Positions 1-8,413 of a stretch of 46,449 bases of DNA are shown piece by piece (positions within the stretch are counted from its first letter, which is position 1; the number at the start of each line of letters is the position of its first letter). The notes under the pieces are model-generated. The model was not told the DNA's origin. It worked only from the letters and a program-made list of their open reading frames with translations, and did no database searches. The translations under genes and the position numbers were made by a program. The DNA is from Candidatus Peribacteria bacterium. GTDB lineage: Bacteria; Patescibacteriota; Gracilibacteria; UBA1369; LOWO2-01-FULL-3. The DNA lies in the NCBI GenBank assembly GCA_943356465.1, contig CALREX010000003.1, positions 1 through 46,449 of the forward strand. Direction: 5' to 3'.

Positions 1-7
1 TGTGTTT

Positions 8-27
8 GGCATGATTTTTGTCATGCC
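8..27. repeat. short perfect inverted repeat at window edge
   Basis: GGCATGA (8-14) is mirrored exactly by TCATGCC (21-27) around a 6-nt loop. Neither side is followed by a T-run, so it does not look like an intrinsic terminator. It lies upstream of the adaptor promoter and could be an operator or the end of an upstream unit. Apart from this and the promoter, bases 1-148 show no gene. Confidence 0.35.
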
Positions 28-85
28 CTCAGCCTACTTCTCTCCCAAAAAAGTGCAAAAAGTGTGTGCACATTACCTCCGAATC

Positions 86-114
86 TTGACAAATTCCTCA
101 AAATGGCGGACAAT
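86..114 (+). promoter_or_regulatory. predicted sigma-70 promoter for the RND operon
   Basis: A consensus -35 TTGACA (86-91) is followed by a 17-bp spacer and GACAAT (109-114, 4 of 6 to TATAAT). Transcription would start near 121, giving a leader of about 28 nt without a Shine-Dalgarno sequence before the ATG at 149. Prediction by eye only. Confidence 0.5.
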
Positions 115-148
115 TCACGACTCTTAAGTACAAATAAGCATCAAAAAC

Positions 149-1822
149 ATGAAGAAAATCATCTCATTTATCATCATTATTGGATTAGCTGCAGGACTAT
201 ACGTATACAGAGACAAGCTAACCTCCCTTTTGAACAAAAAAGTTGCACGAACAGCTTATAAGCAAGACATGGCAAGCACAAGCTCAGATAGCACCCTTGT
301 AAGCACGATTCAGGTTCAAAAAAATCAAAAATCTTATATAGATGCCATGGCCACGATCAAATCCGAGACTCAAATCAAAATCTACCCTTCAGTCACCGGC
401 CAAATCACAAAAGTAAATGTACAAGAAGGCCAAACCGTAACCCAAGGCACTGTCCTTTTTGAAATAGGAGGAGCAAACAACACAAAACACGTGGCCCTAA
501 GCCAACTTGAAATAGCCCAAAACAACTATAATACAGCGCTGGAATCCTACAATCAGACAATAAATAGCAACCAAGTAGCGGCAAATACAGCTAAAATTCA
601 GTTAAATAGCTCAAAAAATCAATACGACGCTTCAAATTTGGACATGCAATCTATGGACAACAGCATAAGCACAGCCGAAGAAGGCGCAAATTTACTTGGA
701 GAAATTTTAGATCTAACTCAAGAAAAAAACTCAAATGATCTACAAAAACTTTCAGATGTAATAGACAACCTAAATCAAACAAAAGACAGCCTAGATAGCG
801 CAAAATCAGATCTACAGACACAACTTGATAGAACAAGCGCTGATACATCACTCGACCCACAAATCAAGCAAGATACGATAAATACGCTAACAACAGCCAT
901 AACAGACACAGATAAAAAAATCTCGGATCTTGAAAAACAAATAGACACATCCAATAACGCATATGACGCAGCAGAAACAGGAACACAAATTGCAGAAGAT
1001 CAGCTACAAATACAACTAAATCAATCTGAGACAACAGCAGACAATCTTCAAATAACAAAAGAAAGCACAGCAAAAAAACTTGGATTAAATGACGTAACAA
1101 GTGATCCGGTAAGACTTGCCCAACAAAATTATTTCGGAACACAGATAAAAAATTATCTTTCAATAATGCAGGCAGAATCACAATTAACACTTGCAGAAAT
1201 AAACTTAGAAATGATGCAGGCTCAAGCAAGCGGACTTACCATATGCGCTCCTACAGACGGAGTTATCGCAGGAATTACGGCAAATTTAGGAGATATGGTA
1301 AATCCACAATCCCCTGTCTCACAAATCATAGGGACAGAGAATTACACTGCCGAAATTTATGTCGACGTCGATACTGCAAAAAGAATTTCACGAAGTACGC
1401 AGTCGGAAATCGAAGTAGACGACAAATACATTCCTGCAAAAATCAAAACAATTTCACCATTGGCCGATCCTGTTTCGAAATTAGTGAAGATAGTTTTCTC
1501 GCTTCCAAAAGGCCAGTTCTCGGTTAACGAGAATGCAAAAATGAGAATAACAATAGTAAACACAAGTGCAACTCCAAACACATTTTTCATACCATTAGAT
1601 GCAGTGATCATCGGGACAGAAGAAAAATACGTATACATTCTTGAAGACGGAAAAGCAAAAAAGACAACAGTGGAAATTGCAGATATCATTGGAGACAACG
1701 CAAAAATTTCCAGCGGACTTACATCAAAAGACAGAGTTATAGTTGACGGTGCAAAAACAGTAATTGACGGACAAAATGTTTACACAAAAATTTCTAGAAC
1801 AATAGCGAACAATGGAAATTAA
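149..1822 (+). CDS. HlyD/MFP-family adaptor of an RND transporter
   Basis: This 557-residue product is the membrane-fusion (adaptor) subunit that links an inner-membrane RND pump to the exterior. It starts with a Lys-Lys and hydrophobic anchor (residues about 3-20). A biotinyl/lipoyl-like half follows (GQITKVNVQEGQTV, about residues 86-99). Next comes a very long Gln/Asn/Asp-rich predicted alpha-hairpin (about 120-350), then the second lipoyl half (APTDGVIAGITANLGDMV) and beta-barrel domains. It overlaps the transporter gene by 11 nt, so the two are translationally coupled. The coiled hairpin is longer than in classical AcrA (whole protein about 397 aa). Adaptors of this type normally dock on TolC-like outer-membrane channels, but no such gene is present here. 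Family call is firm; substrate unknown. Confidence 0.85.
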   Translation: MKKIISFIIIIGLAAGLYVYRDKLTSLLNKKVARTAYKQDMASTSSDSTLVSTIQVQKNQKSYIDAMATIKSETQIKIYPSVTGQITKVNVQEGQTVTQGTVLFEIGGANNTKHVALSQLEIAQNNYNTALESYNQTINSNQVAANTAKIQLNSSKNQYDASNLDMQSMDNSISTAEEGANLLGEILDLTQEKNSNDLQKLSDVIDNLNQTKDSLDSAKSDLQTQLDRTSADTSLDPQIKQDTINTLTTAITDTDKKISDLEKQIDTSNNAYDAAETGTQIAEDQLQIQLNQSETTADNLQITKESTAKKLGLNDVTSDPVRLAQQNYFGTQIKNYLSIMQAESQLTLAEINLEMMQAQASGLTICAPTDGVIAGITANLGDMVNPQSPVSQIIGTENYTAEIYVDVDTAKRISRSTQSEIEVDDKYIPAKIKTISPLADPVSKLVKIVFSLPKGQFSVNENAKMRITIVNTSATPNTFFIPLDAVIIGTEEKYVYILEDGKAKKTTVEIADIIGDNAKISSGLTSKDRVIVDGAKTVIDGQNVYTKISRTIANNGN

Positions 1823-4800
1823 TAATAAATCCACAGATTCACTATACCTGGATACGCTTAAGTATCAGGAAAAAGACGGGCAAACATGGCTCAATTTTTT
1901 CATAAAAAATTTTCGAGTAACAATTTTAATAGTAGTAGCAATCTTAATTTGGGGGATAATCTCATTATTTTCACTTCCACAAGAATCAATGCCGGAAGTA
2001 AAAATCCCATACGGATTTGTGACAGTAACAATCCCTGGAGCATCTCCGGAAGACATGGAAGAAATGGTCGTAAAAAAAATAGAGAATAGAATTCAAAATT
2101 TAAGCGGAGTAAAAACAATAACATCAACCGCCTCTAATTCATTTGCGATAACAACAGTGGAATTCAACGCAGATCAAGATATAAAAGACGCAATAAGCAG
2201 GCTTAGAGAGGCTGCAGCCTCAGCAAAAAGCGAATTGCCACAAGACGCATCAGATCCAAACGTTAAAGAAGTTTCTTTCACAAGTACTCCGGTTTGGACA
2301 CTTGTAATAACAGGCCCATATGACAGTTTCACCCTAAGGAAATACGCAGAAATGGTTCAAGATGAACTTAAAAAATTGCCTGGAGCAAGCGAAGTTACAT
2401 TAAGCGGAGGAGACAAATCAGAAATACAAATCGTATACGATCCTGCAAAATTAGAATATTACGGAGTTTCTATAGATCAAATAAATAGCGCTATAAAGGC
2501 AAATAACTTCTCACTCCCACTTGGCACAATCAAGCTTTCAAACTACGAATACACAATAAAAGCCAACGGAAAACTGGCAGACATACAAGATCTACGAGAC
2601 ATTCCAATCACTACAAATTCAGGCCAAACGATAAAATTAAGCTATGTCGCAGACATCGTAGAAATGGCTCAAGACAGAAAAGTAATAAACACTTTCTCTC
2701 TTGATGGAGCGAGTCCTGAAAATGCAATAACAATAAATGTAATCAAAAAAACAGGAAGTTCAATTCTTGACTTAAAAGACAACGGACAAAAAATAATAGA
2801 TAAAATGGAGAAAAACACATTCCCCAAAGAGCTGAAGATAGAGACAATAATGGATCAGTCAAAAATCATACGAAAAAATATAAACCAGCTTGCACGCGAC
2901 GGATTATTGACGGTAATTTTAGTTTTCACAGTAATCTTTTTATTCGTCGGATTAAAAGAAGCATTCGTTGCAGGACTTGCAGTACCACTAGTTTTTTGTG
3001 TAAGTTTTGGCGTCATGTATCTAACCGGAATCACATTAAATTTCCTCTCTTTATTCTCGCTTATCCTATCGCTCGGATTATTGGTCGACGATGCAATAGT
3101 CGTAGTACAAGCCACAAAACAATATTTGGCCACAGGAAAATTCACTCCGGAAGAAGCGGTACTTCTTGTATTCCGCGATTACAAAATCCTACTAACGACA
3201 ACAACATTAACTACAATTTGGGCATTCATTCCACTATTACTAGCATCAGGAATCATCGGAAGTTTCATACGATCAATCCCAATAACAGTTTCAATAACAC
3301 TCGCAGCGTCATACTTTATCGCCATCATAATCAACCATCCGATGGCAATAATCCTAGAACGTTTCAGGCTTACGCGAAGCCACATTAAGACATTATTAAT
3401 TATACTTTTTGTAATAACATTAGTTATAACAATCTTCACAATAAAAAATACAATCAATTTATTTTTTGGAATTCCAATGATGCTGATATTTGGATTTATT
3501 TCGTTCGTATTTTTAAAATACTATAGAAATTCACTAAAAGATTCACTCATAAAAAATGAAGAATTAATCCTCGAAGAAACAGCAGATAGAAATAAAATAA
3601 AAGCAAAAATCCATCATCATTATTTGGCGGAAGCGGAAGAAAAAAGCTTTATGGGAAGGCTTATTGGAGGGATTATAAAAATGGACAAAATCCTTCCCGC
3701 CTACGGGAATTTCCTAACCGGACTTTTGACAGACAAGAAAAAAACAGCAACAACACTGATAATAACAATCGCATTATTTTTTGTAGCACTTTCATTGCCA
3801 GTCCTTGGACTTTTAAAATCCGAGTTTCTTCCTCAGGCAGATAATGAAAATATGTACATAAATATCGAGGGACCTCCGGGGCTTACAACAACGAAAACAA
3901 AAGAAGTCACAGACAAAGTTTCACAAATATTATTAAAAGAAAAAAGCATAAAAAGTTTTTCACTGGTCGTCGGAGCTGCAGGAGTGAACATATCAGACAA
4001 AATGTCATCAGCCGGAAATGGCACAGAGACAAACAAAGCTCAATTCGCAATCAATCTGGTCCCATTAAAAGAAAGATCCGAGGAGTCATATGTAATCGCA
4101 CAAAATTTAAGAAAAGAAGTTTCGAACATAACAGGTGCAAAAATCGAAGTTGCGGAATTAAAAGGAGGACCGCCAACTGGAAGTGACATCTCTGCAACAA
4201 TTTCTGGAGACGATATGCTTGTACTTGAACAACAAGGAAATAAATATAAAGAAATCCTTAGTAGCATAAAAGGAGTTATTAATCCAAAAACTTCCATCAC
4301 ACTAAGTCCGGGGGAATTCAATATAAAACTGGATTATGACAAAATGAATCTACACGGAGTCACAACTGCACAAGTTGCATCATTACTCCGAACAGCATTA
4401 AGCAGCACAGAAATAACAAAAATTTTACAAAATAATGACGAAATAACAGTAAGAGCAAATTTCGAAAAAGGATCACTTGCAAACATCGATCAAATCAAAG
4501 CATTAAAAATAACAAATGCACGAGGGCAAATTTTCACACTTGGAGATATCGCAGAAATAAGCCTTGGATCATCATTAACGTCAATCAGTAGAATAGACGG
4601 GAAACGCATAATTTCACTTTCAGCCGGTGTGGAAAAACCAAATATTCCGGCAGAAATCCAGGCGGAATTTCAAAAAAGAATTGATAAAGAACCACTTCCA
4701 AAAGGGTATGAAATAAAATTCGGAGGACTGCAAGAAACTAATGCGGAGTCCATTTATTCGATATTAAAAGCAATGATTATTGCAATGATCTTGATTGTTG

Positions 4801-5282
4801 GAACATTAGTTTTACAATTCAATTCATTCACAAAAGCGATCATGATTTTGACAGCAATTCCATTTGCAGTCACAGGAGTATTCTATGGATTTACAGTCAC
4901 AGGACTTACACTTTCATTCCCGGCATTGATCGGAGTTGTCGCACTCTTTGGAGTTGTAGTAAAAAACGCAGTCATATTGGTAGACAAAATAAATCTAAAT
5001 TTAAGAGTTGGAATTCCTTTTACAGAAGCCATAGTCGATGCAGCAAAATCTAGACTTGAAGCGATTTTCCTTACATCAACCGCAACAGTTATAGGAATGA
5101 TTCCAATTACATTAACAGACGAAACATGGGCTGGAATGGGAGCCGCACTCATATTCGGACTTTCAACTTCAACACTTTTGACACTGATTGTTCTCCCAAT
5201 CCTCTTCAAAATTTTGAATAAGAAATCTCACGAAAAAGAAGAGAAGATAAGACAATTAAAATTGCTTGCAGAAAATTCTTAA
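1812..5282 (+). CDS. AcrB/HAE-type RND efflux transporter
   Basis: This 1156-residue inner-membrane pump is probably driven by proton flux. The RND proton-relay residues are visible: the Asp pair in GLLVDDAIVVV (Asp426/Asp427) and Lys1051 in VVVKNAVILVD. After the first TM (about residues 36-53) come the porter-domain motifs typical of AcrB relatives (LPQESMPEVKIPYGFVTVTI). The protein is longer than AcrB (1049 aa). Between TM6 and the second half there is an extra hydrophobic stretch (about residues 525-575) that looks like two additional membrane helices, followed by a charged His/Glu-rich cytoplasmic loop. It starts inside the adaptor gene, forming a two-gene operon. The substrate cannot be read from sequence; drug, lipid or metabolite export are all possible. 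Confidence 0.88.
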   Translation: MEINNKSTDSLYLDTLKYQEKDGQTWLNFFIKNFRVTILIVVAILIWGIISLFSLPQESMPEVKIPYGFVTVTIPGASPEDMEEMVVKKIENRIQNLSGVKTITSTASNSFAITTVEFNADQDIKDAISRLREAAASAKSELPQDASDPNVKEVSFTSTPVWTLVITGPYDSFTLRKYAEMVQDELKKLPGASEVTLSGGDKSEIQIVYDPAKLEYYGVSIDQINSAIKANNFSLPLGTIKLSNYEYTIKANGKLADIQDLRDIPITTNSGQTIKLSYVADIVEMAQDRKVINTFSLDGASPENAITINVIKKTGSSILDLKDNGQKIIDKMEKNTFPKELKIETIMDQSKIIRKNINQLARDGLLTVILVFTVIFLFVGLKEAFVAGLAVPLVFCVSFGVMYLTGITLNFLSLFSLILSLGLLVDDAIVVVQATKQYLATGKFTPEEAVLLVFRDYKILLTTTTLTTIWAFIPLLLASGIIGSFIRSIPITVSITLAASYFIAIIINHPMAIILERFRLTRSHIKTLLIILFVITLVITIFTIKNTINLFFGIPMMLIFGFISFVFLKYYRNSLKDSLIKNEELILEETADRNKIKAKIHHHYLAEAEEKSFMGRLIGGIIKMDKILPAYGNFLTGLLTDKKKTATTLIITIALFFVALSLPVLGLLKSEFLPQADNENMYINIEGPPGLTTTKTKEVTDKVSQILLKEKSIKSFSLVVGAAGVNISDKMSSAGNGTETNKAQFAINLVPLKERSEESYVIAQNLRKEVSNITGAKIEVAELKGGPPTGSDISATISGDDMLVLEQQGNKYKEILSSIKGVINPKTSITLSPGEFNIKLDYDKMNLHGVTTAQVASLLRTALSSTEITKILQNNDEITVRANFEKGSLANIDQIKALKITNARGQIFTLGDIAEISLGSSLTSISRIDGKRIISLSAGVEKPNIPAEIQAEFQKRIDKEPLPKGYEIKFGGLQETNAESIYSILKAMIIAMILIVGTLVLQFNSFTKAIMILTAIPFAVTGVFYGFTVTGLTLSFPALIGVVALFGVVVKNAVILVDKINLNLRVGIPFTEAIVDAAKSRLEAIFLTSTATVIGMIPITLTDETWAGMGAALIFGLSTSTLLTLIVLPILFKILNKKSHEKEEKIRQLKLLAENS

Positions 5283-5289
5283 GTTTTTG

Positions 5290-5298
5290 TGCTATAAT
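5290..5298 (+). promoter_or_regulatory. extended -10 promoter of priA, predicted leaderless
   Basis: TGC-TATAAT (TATAAT at 5293-5298) lies in the tail of the transporter gene and has no good -35. Only six bases (5299-5304) separate it from the ATG at 5305. A start 7 nt after the -10 would place the mRNA 5' end on the A of ATG. Confidence 0.5.
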
Positions 5299-5304
5299 CC
5301 GTGC

Positions 5305-7341
5305 ATGAAATACGCACAAGTTTTATTCCCGCAAAAAATAATTTTCAAGAATTCAAAGGATGGTTCTCTTGAAGAATTGAATTCAACTCTTACCTATAAA
5401 ATTCCGGAAAACCTAAAAGTAGAAAAAGGATCCCTAGTCAAAGCTCCAATAAGAAATTCACAGAAAATAGGCATAGTTTTAGAACTTTCATACAAAGAAC
5501 CGGCATTCAAAACACTCGAAATTCAAGAAATCATGTTGCCCTACCCTATTTTGACAAATAGTCAAATAGAGCTATTAAAATGGATTAGCTCTTATTACTA
5601 CTGCCCTATCCATCAAATTATTAAGCTATTTATACCCAAAAAACTACTCACCACAAAACAACCAAAAAGTAGGACAAGCAAGCCAAAAACAAAAGAAGTT
5701 GAACAAATTATTAGCTCTGAACAAAAAAACTTAACAGAAGAACAAGAAATAGCGATAAACAAAATACTAGAAGACCCATCGAACACTTTTTTAATACAAG
5801 GAGTGACCGGATCAGGCAAAACAGAGATTTATGTACATCTGGCAAAACATTTTATAAGTCAAAACCTTCAAGTTCTGATACTTGTCCCGGAAATTGCCTT
5901 AACACCACAAACAATTGAGTATTTTGAAAGGTCAATTGGCATAAATGCATCAGTAATTCACAGCAAACTTTCCGAAGGAGAACGCATAAAAAACTGGAAA
6001 GACATATCGGTAGGAAAAACAAAATTGATCATCGGTTCACGCTCCTCAATATTCACTCCATTCAAAGATCTTGGCTTAATAATTATAGATGAGGAACATG
6101 AATCATCATATAAACAAGAAAATGCACCAAGATATTCCGTTCAACGCGTCGCAGAAAAAATTCAAGAATTATCGAAGGACAGACAAATAAAAATAGTTTA
6201 CGGAAGCGCAACTCCATCAATAGAAACAGCTGAACTTCTCAAAGATTCCACTATAAAACTTATGAATCGTATCGGCAATATTGCTCTACCGGAAGTCGAA
6301 ATCGTCGACCTAAGAGAAGAGTTCAAAAAACAAAATAATTCAATCTTCAGTGAAAAATTACAAAAAGAATTAGAGAAAGTTTTGAGCGAAAACACTCAAG
6401 CAATTCTATTTTTAAATCGCAGAGGATCATCTTCATCAGTAGTATGCCGAGACTGCGGATTCGCATACAAATGCACGGATTGCGAAATGCCTATGACATA
6501 CCACGAAAAGACATTAGGCACTCCAAACATGATTTGCCACCACTGCGGAAAGATATCAAAGCCACCATCTCTATGTCCGACATGCAAAGGAACAAATATT
6601 CGATTTTTAGGAATCGGGACTGAAAGAATAGAAAAAGAAATTCAAAAACTTTTCCCGAAAGCAAAAATACTTAGAGCGGACAAAGACACAACAAGCAAAA
6701 AAGACAGTTTCAAAACAATCTACAAAGATTTCAGAGACCACAAAGCAGACATACTTATTGGCACACAAATGATAGCAAAAGGCTTACACCTACCCTTAGT
6801 AAGTCTCGTTGGAGTCATATTGGCAGACATAGGACTTAATATTCCGGACTTCAAAACTCTGGAAAAAAATTTCCAACTTTTGACGCAGGTCGCAGGCCGC
6901 GCAGGACGATCCGGCACAAAAGGAAAAGTAATAATTCAAACATACAATCCGGAGAATCTAGCATTGAAATACGCACAAGAAAATTCATACGACGAATTTT
7001 TCAAATACGAAATAACACAAAGAAAACTGCTACTAAATCCCCCATTTTCAAATCTTATAAAAATTATAATAGAAGATAAATCGCTCAAAAATTGTCAGAC
7101 AAAAACAGAAAAACTTTACACGCAGATAAATAAAATTCTTTCAAAATTAAATGCGATGTCGGAAGTGGAAGTACTAAAATATCCTGCATATTTAATGAAA
7201 TTACATGGAAAATACCGCTACATTATTCTTTTAAAATCCGTAGACAGAAAAATACTGGATAAAACATTAGAAAATATTGCAAAAGAGATTATAATAGACA
7301 CGTCTATAAAAATAGACATCGACCCAAATACAACATCATAA
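5305..7341 (+). CDS. priA: primosomal protein N' (replication restart helicase PriA)
   Basis: PriA is a superfamily-2 DNA helicase that recognises stalled forks and reloads the replisome. The 678-residue product has the N-terminal fork-binding domain (starting MKYAQVLFPQ) and Walker A GVTGSGKTEIY (about residue 167). Walker B is DEEH. A four-pair Cys zinc module begins CRDCGFAYKCTDC, and the helicase C-terminal motif is QVAGRAGRSG. I chose the ATG at 5305 over the in-frame ATG at 5266. The upstream start would add 13 residues unlike PriA and overlap the transporter gene, while TATAAT sits just upstream of 5305. Length is slightly below E. coli PriA (732). Confidence 0.93.
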   Translation: MKYAQVLFPQKIIFKNSKDGSLEELNSTLTYKIPENLKVEKGSLVKAPIRNSQKIGIVLELSYKEPAFKTLEIQEIMLPYPILTNSQIELLKWISSYYYCPIHQIIKLFIPKKLLTTKQPKSRTSKPKTKEVEQIISSEQKNLTEEQEIAINKILEDPSNTFLIQGVTGSGKTEIYVHLAKHFISQNLQVLILVPEIALTPQTIEYFERSIGINASVIHSKLSEGERIKNWKDISVGKTKLIIGSRSSIFTPFKDLGLIIIDEEHESSYKQENAPRYSVQRVAEKIQELSKDRQIKIVYGSATPSIETAELLKDSTIKLMNRIGNIALPEVEIVDLREEFKKQNNSIFSEKLQKELEKVLSENTQAILFLNRRGSSSSVVCRDCGFAYKCTDCEMPMTYHEKTLGTPNMICHHCGKISKPPSLCPTCKGTNIRFLGIGTERIEKEIQKLFPKAKILRADKDTTSKKDSFKTIYKDFRDHKADILIGTQMIAKGLHLPLVSLVGVILADIGLNIPDFKTLEKNFQLLTQVAGRAGRSGTKGKVIIQTYNPENLALKYAQENSYDEFFKYEITQRKLLLNPPFSNLIKIIIEDKSLKNCQTKTEKLYTQINKILSKLNAMSEVEVLKYPAYLMKLHGKYRYIILLKSVDRKILDKTLENIAKEIIIDTSIKIDIDPNTTS

Positions 7342-7348
7342 AAAAATC

Positions 7349-8338
7349 ATGCCTCAAACAAATAAAAAACGGATTTTATCAGGCATACAGCCAAGCGGAC
7401 GTCCTCATCTGGGGAATTATTTAGGGGCAATGCGGCAACATATAGAGATGCAAAAAGATTTCGAATGCTTTCTTTTTATCGCAGACTTACATGCATTAAC
7501 AACAGTCCACGACGCAAAACAAATGCAATCGAACACTTATGACCTTGCAGTTTCATATTTAGCCCTTGGACTCGATCCGGAAAAAACAGTTTTCTTCAAA
7601 CAATCCGATGTCCCTGAACATACAGAGCTTTTCTGGATTTTCGATTGCCTTGTGAAAATGCCGTTTTTGGAAAGAGCCCATGCATGGAAAGACGCAAAAG
7701 CAAAAGGCAAAAAAGAAGAAAGCGTAGGCCTTTTCAACTATCCGGTTTTACAAGCTGCCGACATTCTCTTATACCAACCGGACCTGGTACCGGTAGGAAA
7801 AGATCAAAAACAGCACATTGAAATGAGCCGTGACATAGCCACCACATTCAATACTACATTTGGAGAAACTTTTAAAATTCCGGAACCATTTATCAAAGAT
7901 GAAGTCGCCGTAGTCCCCGGAACAGACGGACAAAAAATGAGCAAATCATATAACAATACAATCGATATTTTCGCAGAGGAAAACGAACTAAAAAAGCAGG
8001 TCATGAGCATCGTGACAGACTCAACTCCGTTAGAAGAGCCGAAAGATCCAAAAAAATGCAACGTTTTTAATCTATACAAACTGCTGGCGACAAAAGAAGA
8101 AATAAAAGACCTCGAATCAAAATACAAAAAAGGCGGTTTTGGCTACGGAGATGCAAAGAAAACCCTGCTCGCAAAAATACTTGAATATTTCAAAGAAGCA
8201 CGGGAAAAATACAAGACAATATATCCGCAAAAAGAGATGATTTACGACATCTTGGGAAATGGCTCAAGAAAAGCAAAAATACTGGCATCAAAAACACTAA
8301 CAGAAGTTAAAACAAAAGTAGGATATATAACAAGATAA
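7349..8338 (+). CDS. trpS: tryptophanyl-tRNA synthetase
   Basis: This class I aminoacyl-tRNA synthetase charges tRNA-Trp with tryptophan using ATP. The 329 residues match the bacterial family length. The HIGH-type signature is PHLGN (residues 19-23) after SGIQPSG, and the KMSKS loop is intact (196-200). The start is 7 nt after priA, so the genes are probably co-transcribed. There is no Shine-Dalgarno sequence before the ATG, only an A-run. Nothing unusual in the catalytic domain. Confidence 0.96.
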   Translation: MPQTNKKRILSGIQPSGRPHLGNYLGAMRQHIEMQKDFECFLFIADLHALTTVHDAKQMQSNTYDLAVSYLALGLDPEKTVFFKQSDVPEHTELFWIFDCLVKMPFLERAHAWKDAKAKGKKEESVGLFNYPVLQAADILLYQPDLVPVGKDQKQHIEMSRDIATTFNTTFGETFKIPEPFIKDEVAVVPGTDGQKMSKSYNNTIDIFAEENELKKQVMSIVTDSTPLEEPKDPKKCNVFNLYKLLATKEEIKDLESKYKKGGFGYGDAKKTLLAKILEYFKEAREKYKTIYPQKEMIYDILGNGSRKAKILASKTLTEVKTKVGYITR

Positions 8339-8354
8339 ACCTAAAATTTATCAC

Positions 8355-8383
8355 TTGAACTTTGGCCTCCCTTCGATTAAAGT
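8355..8383 (+). promoter_or_regulatory. possible pyrG promoter in the trpS-pyrG gap
   Basis: TTGAAC (8355-8360), a 17-bp spacer and TAAAGT (8378-8383) form a plausible sigma-70 promoter. Transcription would begin around 8388-8391, at the start of the G-rich tract that also contains the ribosome binding site. Prediction by eye only. Confidence 0.35.
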
Positions 8384-8387
8384 AAAC

Positions 8388-8396
8388 AGGAGGGGG
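8388..8396 (+). promoter_or_regulatory. strong Shine-Dalgarno sequence of pyrG
   Basis: AGGAGGGGG is the clearest ribosome binding site in the window. It lies 17 nt before the TTG start at 8414, which is long, but only 8 nt before an in-frame ATT at 8405. A short C/T tract at 8365-8370 could pair with 8392-8397 (one G-U) and hide it in transcripts read through from trpS. Confidence 0.55.
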
Positions 8397-8413
8397 CAAT
8401 TAATATTAGAAAT

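Noticed and set aside
864-1229. Minus-strand open frame of 121 codons inside the adaptor gene
   Set aside because: Leu-rich mirror of the Gln/Lys-rich coiled coil; the + strand gene is clearly real.
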